Positions 55,446 through 64,000 of a stretch of DNA of 64,000 bases are shown here, piece after piece. Position 1 is the stretch's first letter. Each line of letters starts with the position of its first letter. The translations under genes were made by a program, and so were the position numbers. A model generated the notes under the pieces. It ran no database searches. It saw nothing but the letters and a program-made list of their open reading frames with translations, and had not been told where the DNA came from. Location: assembly GCF_000021565.1 (NCBI RefSeq), contig NC_012440.1:1070210-1134209 (forward strand), given 5' to 3'. This stretch comes from Persephonella marina EX-H1 (GTDB lineage: Bacteria > Aquificota > Aquificia > Aquificales > Hydrogenothermaceae).

Positions 55446-56174
55446 ATGGCAAAAAGAGGAAAGAAATACCTGAAAGCTCTTGAGCTTGTTGATAAAGATA
55501 AACTTTACTCTATTGAAGAGGCTGTTGAGACATTAAAGAAGATGGAAGAGGTTCTCCAGAGAAAGTTTGATGAGACGGTAGAGCTTATATTCAGACTTGG
55601 GGTAGATCCTAAGTATGCTGATCAGATGGTCAGAGGTTCTGTAGTTCTCCCACACGGATTAGGTAAAGAGCTTAAGGTTCTCGTCATAACTCAGGGTGAG
55701 AAAGTTAAGGAAGCTGAGGAGGCTGGTGCTGACTATGTTGGTGGCGAGGATATGATAAACAAAATACTGAATGAGAACTGGCTTGATTTTGATGTTGTTA
55801 TAGCAACACCTGATATGATGCCTAAGGTTGCAAAGTTAGGTAGAGTTTTAGGTCCAAGAGGACTTATGCCTAACCCTAAAGTGGGAACTGTAACACAGGA
55901 TGTTAAAAAGGCCGTTACAGAAGCTAAAAAAGGTAGAGTAGAGTTTAAGGTTGATAAAACTGGAAACCTTCATGTTCCTATAGGTAAGATATCATTCGAT
56001 AATAACAAGCTCGTTGAAAACGCCCTTGAGGTTATAGAGACAGTTCAGAAGTTAAGACCTTCCGGTTTAAAAGGACAGTATATAAAGAATATGGTTATGA
56101 AAACAACGATGAGCCCATCTGTTAAACTTGATGTGCTTTCTATACTAAGAAGCTTAGAAGCTAAAGCAGCATAG
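55446..56174 (+). CDS. rplA: 50S ribosomal protein L1
   Basis: A 242-residue L1, a bit longer than the common 230: [21 protein letters not shown] at the start, [33 protein letters not shown] with [14 protein letters not shown], and [21 protein letters not shown] at the end. L1 forms the ribosomal stalk that moves deacylated tRNA and can repress its own operon by binding mRNA; no L1 target hairpin was recognised here. The start is three bases after rplK with a GGAGG inside the rplK end. Confidence 0.97.
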   Translation: MAKRGKKYLKALELVDKDKLYSIEEAVETLKKMEEVLQRKFDETVELIFRLGVDPKYADQMVRGSVVLPHGLGKELKVLVITQGEKVKEAEEAGADYVGGEDMINKILNENWLDFDVVIATPDMMPKVAKLGRVLGPRGLMPNPKVGTVTQDVKKAVTEAKKGRVEFKVDKTGNLHVPIGKISFDNNKLVENALEVIETVQKLRPSGLKGQYIKNMVMKTTMSPSVKLDVLSILRSLEAKAA

Positions 56175-56190
56175 TTTGGAGGAATAGAAA

Positions 56191-56736
56191 ATGTCAGAAG
56201 CAGTTATGAGAAGATCGGTATTAAAGAAACAACAGCTTGTTGAGGAGATAAAGGAAAAAATAGATAAAGCAAAACTTATGGTCATATTTGATTTTACAGG
56301 TATTGATGCAAATGCGATGGCAGATTTCAGGAAAGAGATAAAGAAGAACAACGCAGAGATAAAGGTTATAAAGAACACAATCCTTTACAGGGCTTGCAAC
56401 GGAACAGAGCTTTATGATAAAATTGATATTTTCAAAGGGCCATCTGCTGTTGTGTTTGCATACGAGGATGTTGTTGCAGCTGCAAAAGCCTTAAAAGAGT
56501 TTTTAAAGGAAAATGAGGCAGCTAAGGTTAAAGCAGGTCTTGTTGAGGGAAGCTTTGTTTCTGCTGAAGGAATTGATGCTCTTGCTTCGCTACCAAGCAG
56601 AGAGGAGCTTCTTGCACAGCTGTTCGCTACTATGATGGCACCTGTAACAAACTTTGTACGTGTGCTTAACGCTGTACCACAGAAAGCTGTTATGGTACTT
56701 AACGCAATTAAAGAAGAGAAAGAAAAACAGGGATAA
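56191..56736 (+). CDS. rplJ: 50S ribosomal protein L10
   Basis: A 181-residue L10: SVLKKQQLVEEIKEKIDKAKLMVIFDFTG (written in parts: KLMVIFDFTGID), ADFRKEIKKNNAEIKVIKNT, LYDKIDIFKGPSAVVFAYED and PSREELLAQLFATMMAPVTN. L10 anchors the L7/L12 stalk dimers. GGAGG lies six bases before ATG 56191, and rplL follows after 38 bases. Length is close to the norm. Confidence 0.96.
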   Translation: MSEAVMRRSVLKKQQLVEEIKEKIDKAKLMVIFDFTGIDANAMADFRKEIKKNNAEIKVIKNTILYRACNGTELYDKIDIFKGPSAVVFAYEDVVAAAKALKEFLKENEAAKVKAGLVEGSFVSAEGIDALASLPSREELLAQLFATMMAPVTNFVRVLNAVPQKAVMVLNAIKEEKEKQG

Positions 56737-56774
56737 TCTAATAAACTGAAAAATTTTAAGGAGGTTTAAATACT

Positions 56775-57158
56775 ATGGCAACAATCTCAAAGGAAGAGAT
56801 CAAAGAAGCTATTAAAAACATGACTGTTTTAGAGCTTGCTGAGCTCGTTAAAGAATTAGAGGAAGAGTTTGGAGTTTCTGCTGCTGCTATGGTAGCTGCT
56901 GCTCCAGCTGCAGGTGGTGCTGCTGCAGGTGCTGCTGCAGAGGAAAAAACTGAGTTTGATGTTATCCTCCAGAGCCCAGGAGATAAAAAGATCAACGTTA
57001 TCAAAGTTGTTAGAGAGATCACAGGTCTTGGGCTTAAAGAAGCTAAAGAACTCGTTGATTCTGCTCCAAAAGCTATCAAAGAAGGTGTATCTAAGGAAGA
57101 AGCTGAACAGTTCAAAGCTAAACTTGAAGAGGCAGGTGCTACTGTCGAAGTTAAGTAA
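56775..57158 (+). CDS. rplL: 50S ribosomal protein L7/L12
   Basis: A 127-residue acidic protein: N-terminal dimer helix ([22 protein letters not shown]), alanine/glycine hinge ([15 protein letters not shown], about 42-56) and the C-terminal domain [21 protein letters not shown] with [22 protein letters not shown]7/L12 recruits translation factors. AAGGAGG precedes the ATG. It is separated from rpoB by an attenuator-like hairpin. Length agrees with the family. Confidence 0.98.
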
Positions 57159-57198
57159 TTTGCTATTCTGGAAAAAGATACCGGCAATTTAGCTAAAG

Positions 57199-57231
57199 AA
57201 GGCAGACCTTTTATGGTATGGTCTGCCTTTA
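57199..57231 (+). terminator. Attenuator hairpin between rplL and rpoB
   Basis: AAGGCAGACC (57199-57208) and GGTCTGCCTT (57220-57229) pair over ten bases around an 11-base loop, followed by TATTC. It matches the position of the partial terminator that lets ribosomal protein genes be expressed above rpoBC. Confidence 0.75.
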
Positions 57232-57282
57232 TTCATTTTAATACAGTTTTAAAATAAACAATATCATAGAAGGTGGTGCAAT

Positions 57283-60200
57283 ATGAGAAATATCAAACAT
57301 TTACCCTTCAATCCATTAAGAAAAAATCTCTCAAGAAGAAAAGAGGTAATATCTCCACCTGATCTTTTACACGTTCAGAAGAAATCTTTTGAGGATTTTG
57401 TACAGTTCAATAAAAACCCTTATAAGAGGGAGAATAAAGGCCTTGAAAACATATTCAGAACTTCCTTTCCTTTTGAAGATCCAAACGGACAGATAGAGAT
57501 CAGGTATATTGCATACGAGATAGGAGACTGGGAGTGTGGTAAATGTAGAAAACCTCTTCCAGAGGATGTTGTAGGTGGGCCTGAGATACCGTGTCCTAAC
57601 TGTGGTGGAGTTCTGATATACAAGGAGAAAAACAGTATAGAGGAATGTAAATACAAAGGGCTTACATACAGTGCACCCCTCAGAGTTCTTCTTGAGCTTA
57701 TAGTTAACCATGTTGATCCTTCAACAGGCGAGATAACTCCAAAAACGATTAAAAGGCATAAGGTTTACTTTGGTGATATACCTTTACTTACAGATAAAGC
57801 TTATTTCATCATAAATGGTAGTGAAAGGGTTGTAGTATCACAGCTTATCAGATCTTCAGGAATATTCTTTGAGGCAAAAGAGGACAAAACTAAGGATATC
57901 CTTACAAGAATTATATACAAGGGAAGCATCATTCCTGAGAAAGGTTCAAGACTTGAGTTTGAACATGCCACAAATGTTGAGATATTCAATGCGAGAATAG
58001 ACAGAAGAAAACTACTCGGAACAACTATCTTAAGGGCTTTCGGTCTTGATTCTGCTTATAAAATACTTAAAGCTTTCTACTCAGATGTTAAAAGGTATGT
58101 TAAAAAGGATAATGAGTATATTGATGAGAAAACAGGCGTTGTTTATAACATAGATGAGCTTGTTAAAGAGCTTGAGAATGATGAGATATTTATAACATAC
58201 ACAGTAGAAGAGCAGGATGAAAAGGGTAATGCTGTCACAATAAGACATGAAAAGGCTGTTGAGCCTCAGAACTTAGAAAAGTATCTTTTAGATGACAGGT
58301 TAACTATAGAGGAGATCGTTGCGATATCACCTCTTGTATTCAGAAAATCACCTTATGGAAATATCATAATTGAAACACTTAAGAAGGATGAGCCACAGAT
58401 AAACGCTATGTTCACATTCCAGGACGCAGCAAGGGTTGATATTTACAGAAAGATGCGTCCAACAGACACAGCTGTTATGGATCCTAAAGCTTTCCTTAAG
58501 AGAGCGAATGAGCTTTTCAACAGCGTTTTCTACGATCACCAGAGATATGATCTGTCTAAGGTTGGTAGAGTTAAGATAAATGCCAAGGTTCATGATATTC
58601 CTAAAACTATAAAGCCCCTTGATCTTGACACACTTCTTGAGAAGTATCCACCTCTTGCACTTGGTGAGGATGTTGAGATTGAAGGTGAAACATTAAAAGC
58701 CGGAACAAAGATAGATCAGTCTGTTATAGAGAAACTTAAGACGTTAAAGTTTGAGGAGATAAAGGTAGAGCAGTACCTTGATGATGAGGCCAGATTTATC
58801 CTCCTCCCTGATGTTATAGCTATAGTCAAGTATCTACTTGAGATAAGACTTGGTAAGAAAGAGCTTGATGATATAGCACATCTTGGAAATAGAAGGGTAA
58901 GACCTGTAGGTGAGCTTCTTGAAAATCAGGCAAGACTCGGTCTTGTCAGAATGAACAAGGCTTTCAGAGACAGAGTTGCCACAGTTGATATAGAAGATCC
59001 AAACCTGAAAGCGGCTGATATTGTAAATCCAAGATATGTGACAGGATCTATACTTGAGTTCCTTAAAGGTGGACAGCTTTCACAGTTTATGGATCAGGCA
59101 AACCCACTTGCTGAACTCACACATAAAAGAAGACTCTCCGCACTTGGTCCAGGTGGTTTAACAAGGGATAGCGCAAAGTTTGAGATCAGGGACGTTCATC
59201 CAACACATTACGGAAGGGTCTGTCCAATTGAAACACCTGAAGGTCAGAATATCGGTCTTATATCATCTATGACTGTTTACTCAACAATAAATGAGTTTGG
59301 ATTTCTTGTTTCTCCATACAGAAAGGTGAAAAATGGAAAAGTGACAAATGAGATAGAGTATCTGGCAGCTTATGATGAAGAGAAGTATGTTATAGCACAG
59401 GCTAACGCTCCTGTTGATGATGAAGGAAACTTCCTCGCAGAGAGGGTTCTTGCAAGGGCAAAAGGTGATATACGTCTTGTTGATCCTAAGGAAGTTGATT
59501 ATATGGACGTATCACCGAAACAGGTTGTTTCTGTTTCAGCATCACTGATCCCATTCCTTGAGCATGACGATGCTAACAGGGCTTTGATGGGATCAAACAT
59601 GCAGCGTCAGGCCGTTCCACTTCTAAAAACAGAGTATCCTCTTGTTGGAACGGGAATGGAAAAGATCGTTGCTAAAAACAGTGGTGCTGCTGTCGTTGCA
59701 AAGAGAGGTGGTGTTGTTGAGTCCGTTTCAGGAAACAGAATAGTGATAAAGGTTAACCCTGAAGAGATAAATCAGGATGATCCACTTGATATAGGTCTTG
59801 ATGTTTACGAGCTTATGAAGTTTAAAGGCTCAAACCAGGCAACATGTATGAACCAGAGACCACTTGTAAGAAGGGGTGATAAGGTTGAGGCAGGTGCTAT
59901 TATAGCTGATGGAACTTCAACATACAGAGGAGAGCTTGCACTCGGAAAGAACGTTCTTGTTGCGTTTATGCCATGGAGAGGATACAACTTTGAGGATGCT
60001 ATCGTAATATCTGAGAGACTTGTTAAAGATGATGTTTTCACATCCATTCATATAGAAGAGTTTGAGTGTGAGGCAAGGGAGACAAAACTTGGGTCTGAAG
60101 AGATAACAAGAAATATAGTTGGTGTTTCTGAAAAAGCTCTTGCAAACCTTGATGAACATGGAATTGTAAGGGTTGGTGCTTACGTAAAACCTGGAGATAT

Positions 60201-61758
60201 ACTTGTTGGAAAGGTTACACCAAAAGGTGAGACACAGCCTACACCTGAAGAGAAGCTTCTCCTTGCAATATTCGGTGAGAAAGCTTCTGAGGTAAAAGAC
60301 TCTTCTCTAAGGGTTCCAGCAGGTGTTGAGGGTATCGTTATAGATGTCCAGGTTTTCGCTAGAAAGAAAACAGGCAAAAAAGAGGACAGATACCTAAAAC
60401 AGCTTGCAGAGGAAGAGATAAACAGACTTGAGAAGGAGCTTGAGGAGAAGAAAAGATTTATTCAGGCTAGAAGGGATGAGCTTGTAAAAGAGCTTATAAT
60501 AGGTCAGAAGGTTCCAAGGGATATTAAGGTTGCAGGTAAGGTTGTTGTTAAGAAAGGTGAGGAGATAACAGAAAAAACTGTAGATGCTATACTCAGATTT
60601 ATCGTTGTAAACCCATCAGGATTCCTTTCAGATAAAAAGGTTGCTGAGGACGTTGAGAAGATCGTATCAAAGGCAAAACTTCAGATAGAGCTCTGGGAGA
60701 ATATCTACGAGAAGCAGAAGGCTGCTGTCCAGAAAGGATCAGACCTGAAACCTGGTGTAAACGAGCTTGTTAAGGTCTATATAGCGCAGAAGAGAAAGAT
60801 ACAGGTCGGTGATAAGATGGCCGGAAGACACGGAAACAAAGGTGTTATATCCGTTGTTCTTCCAGAGGAAGATATGCCGTTTATGGAAGATGGAACTCCT
60901 GTTGATATAGTACTCAACCCACTTGGTGTTCCATCACGTATGAACGTTGGTCAGATACTTGAAACACACCTTGGACTCGCTGCTAAAAAGTTAGGACAGA
61001 AGCTTTACGAGGAGCTGAAAAAGCTAAACTCTAAAGAAGCTTTAATAGACAAGATAATAGAGTACTACGAGATAGCGAATGATACAGCTGGTGAGCTTGC
61101 ACAGAAATACAGAGAGGAAGATATAAGGGAACTTAGAAGGTATCTTGAATCCCTTGATGATGAAACATTGAAGGCTATCATTAAGGATCTCGGTGAGATA
61201 GGTATCCCTGTTAGAACACCTGTTTTCGAGGGAGCTACAGAGGAAGATATAAAAACAATGCTCAGGAAAGCAGGCTTCAAAGAGACAGGTAAGATGAAGC
61301 TTATAGATGGTAGAACAGGTGAACCTTTTGATCTTGAGGTTACAGCCGGTTATATGTACATGCTCAAGCTTATTCATATGGTTGATGACAAGATACACGC
61401 AAGATCAACAGGACCTTACTCACTTATCACACAGCAGCCACTTGGTGGTAGAGCCCAGTTTGGTGGACAGAGATTCGGAGAGATGGAAGTCTGGGCACTT
61501 GAGGCTCACGGTGCGGCATACACACTACAGGAGATGCTCACAGTTAAGTCTGATGATATAGAAGGTAGAAAGAGGGTTTATGAGTCTATAGTAAAAGGTA
61601 GATATTACTACGATATAGGTGTTCCAGAATCATTTAAGGTTCTCGTTAGGGAGCTAAAAGCTCTTGCACTTGATGTCCAGTGTAATATGGAAGGTGGCGA
61701 AAAACAGGCCTGTGATCAGGTTGATATCGTTTCTAAAAGCAAGAAGAAAGAGCTTTAA
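57283..61758 (+). CDS. rpoB: RNA polymerase beta subunit with zinc-ribbon insertion
   Basis: A 1491-residue beta subunit, longer than the E. coli 1342. Normal landmarks include the RIF region ([32 protein letters not shown]), [39 protein letters not shown] and the C-terminal clamp [21 protein letters not shown]. Near the N-terminus a zinc ribbon is inserted: Cys85, Cys88, Cys104 and Cys107 (CX2C-X15-CX2C), in place of a short loop before the conserved GLTYSAPL. A second insertion near 1030-1110 ([18 protein letters not shown]) is a helical module as found in other lineages. The gene follows the rplL hairpin. Confidence 0.98.
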   Translation: MRNIKHLPFNPLRKNLSRRKEVISPPDLLHVQKKSFEDFVQFNKNPYKRENKGLENIFRTSFPFEDPNGQIEIRYIAYEIGDWECGKCRKPLPEDVVGGPEIPCPNCGGVLIYKEKNSIEECKYKGLTYSAPLRVLLELIVNHVDPSTGEITPKTIKRHKVYFGDIPLLTDKAYFIINGSERVVVSQLIRSSGIFFEAKEDKTKDILTRIIYKGSIIPEKGSRLEFEHATNVEIFNARIDRRKLLGTTILRAFGLDSAYKILKAFYSDVKRYVKKDNEYIDEKTGVVYNIDELVKELENDEIFITYTVEEQDEKGNAVTIRHEKAVEPQNLEKYLLDDRLTIEEIVAISPLVFRKSPYGNIIIETLKKDEPQINAMFTFQDAARVDIYRKMRPTDTAVMDPKAFLKRANELFNSVFYDHQRYDLSKVGRVKINAKVHDIPKTIKPLDLDTLLEKYPPLALGEDVEIEGETLKAGTKIDQSVIEKLKTLKFEEIKVEQYLDDEARFILLPDVIAIVKYLLEIRLGKKELDDIAHLGNRRVRPVGELLENQARLGLVRMNKAFRDRVATVDIEDPNLKAADIVNPRYVTGSILEFLKGGQLSQFMDQANPLAELTHKRRLSALGPGGLTRDSAKFEIRDVHPTHYGRVCPIETPEGQNIGLISSMTVYSTINEFGFLVSPYRKVKNGKVTNEIEYLAAYDEEKYVIAQANAPVDDEGNFLAERVLARAKGDIRLVDPKEVDYMDVSPKQVVSVSASLIPFLEHDDANRALMGSNMQRQAVPLLKTEYPLVGTGMEKIVAKNSGAAVVAKRGGVVESVSGNRIVIKVNPEEINQDDPLDIGLDVYELMKFKGSNQATCMNQRPLVRRGDKVEAGAIIADGTSTYRGELALGKNVLVAFMPWRGYNFEDAIVISERLVKDDVFTSIHIEEFECEARETKLGSEEITRNIVGVSEKALANLDEHGIVRVGAYVKPGDILVGKVTPKGETQPTPEEKLLLAIFGEKASEVKDSSLRVPAGVEGIVIDVQVFARKKTGKKEDRYLKQLAEEEINRLEKELEEKKRFIQARRDELVKELIIGQKVPRDIKVAGKVVVKKGEEITEKTVDAILRFIVVNPSGFLSDKKVAEDVEKIVSKAKLQIELWENIYEKQKAAVQKGSDLKPGVNELVKVYIAQKRKIQVGDKMAGRHGNKGVISVVLPEEDMPFMEDGTPVDIVLNPLGVPSRMNVGQILETHLGLAAKKLGQKLYEELKKLNSKEALIDKIIEYYEIANDTAGELAQKYREEDIRELRRYLESLDDETLKAIIKDLGEIGIPVRTPVFEGATEEDIKTMLRKAGFKETGKMKLIDGRTGEPFDLEVTAGYMYMLKLIHMVDDKIHARSTGPYSLITQQPLGGRAQFGGQRFGEMEVWALEAHGAAYTLQEMLTVKSDDIEGRKRVYESIVKGRYYYDIGVPESFKVLVRELKALALDVQCNMEGGEKQACDQVDIVSKSKKKEL

Positions 61759-61761
61759 CTG

Positions 61762-61782
61762 AGGGAGAGCTATCTCCCTTTT
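61762..61782 (+). terminator. Hairpin between rpoB and rpoC
   Basis: AGGGAGA-GCTA-TCTCCCT with TTT, between the rpoB stop and rpoC; probably a weak attenuator or mRNA processing site. Confidence 0.5.
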
Positions 61783-61784
61783 AA

Positions 61785-64000
<2,216 letters not shown>

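Overview
The window comes from a chemolithoautotrophic, probably thermophilic bacterium of the order Aquificales, and most likely of the family Hydrogenothermaceae (Persephonella-like). The evidence is: AT-rich, lysine/isoleucine-rich coding sequence beside strongly GC-rich rRNA genes; a compact reductive-TCA gene block (mdh, two-subunit fumarase, sucCD, two-subunit 2-oxoglutarate:ferredoxin oxidoreductase); a split carB; a long NusG with an inserted domain; and an unusual zinc-ribbon insertion in RpoB. An RNase P RNA gene is present, which Aquifex aeolicus lacks, so the window is not from Aquifex itself. The genus is inferred; no database search was possible.

Layout. 1-13.2 kb is a mixed housekeeping/signalling region: panC (cut by the window edge), two small unknown genes, a PAS-PAS-GGDEF-EAL protein, hisC-moeA-carB (C-terminal half), a PilZ-like protein, a thiE/tenI gene with a 31-aa membrane protein in front, a Trm112-like protein overlapping an orphan peptide-type solute-binding protein, a diguanylate cyclase with a possible divergent globin sensor, FliJ- and MotE-like flagellar genes and an AhpD-like protein. 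13.3-20.8 kb is the carbon-fixation block mdh-fumA-fumB-sucC-sucD-korA-korB. Strong promoter-like elements precede mdh and korA, and both carry the same candidate operator, TCAAAC-N3-GTT. 20.8-26 kb is a complete rRNA operon (16S, tRNA-Ile, tRNA-Ala, 23S, 5S) with two tandem near-consensus promoters and clear processing stems. 26-30.7 kb holds a MATE transporter, a CcoI/CopA2-type copper ATPase, a rhodanese and a pentapeptide-repeat protein.

30.8-40 kb is the most distinctive region: two tandem type IV pilins, the first behind a textbook sigma-54 promoter with an upstream array of TGACA/TGTCA half-sites, facing an eight-gene minus-strand operon that encodes a response regulator, a membrane histidine kinase, a small secreted protein, PilY1, FimT-, PilV- and PilW-type minor pilins and a PilX-like protein. 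Together with the c-di-GMP genes at 1-12 kb this suggests surface sensing and twitching/adhesion control. 40-50 kb has ispD, a phosphatase, a short-form argA, lon, a small heat-shock protein, trmD and, immediately upstream of trmD, rnpB; then a Skp-like chaperone, a SAM hydrolase-family protein, zinc-ribbon proteins and an acyl-CoA ligase-ACP-acyltransferase fusion.

49.8-64 kb is the translation/transcription core: tRNA-Lys, -Glu, -Val; tatA, a peroxiredoxin and an esterase; then tRNA-Thr, -Tyr, -Gly, -Thr and tuf in the same order as in E. coli, followed by rpmG, tRNA-Trp, secE, nusG, rplKAJL, rpoB and the start of rpoC. There is no CRISPR array, insertion sequence or prophage. No stretch longer than 300 bases lacks a gene.
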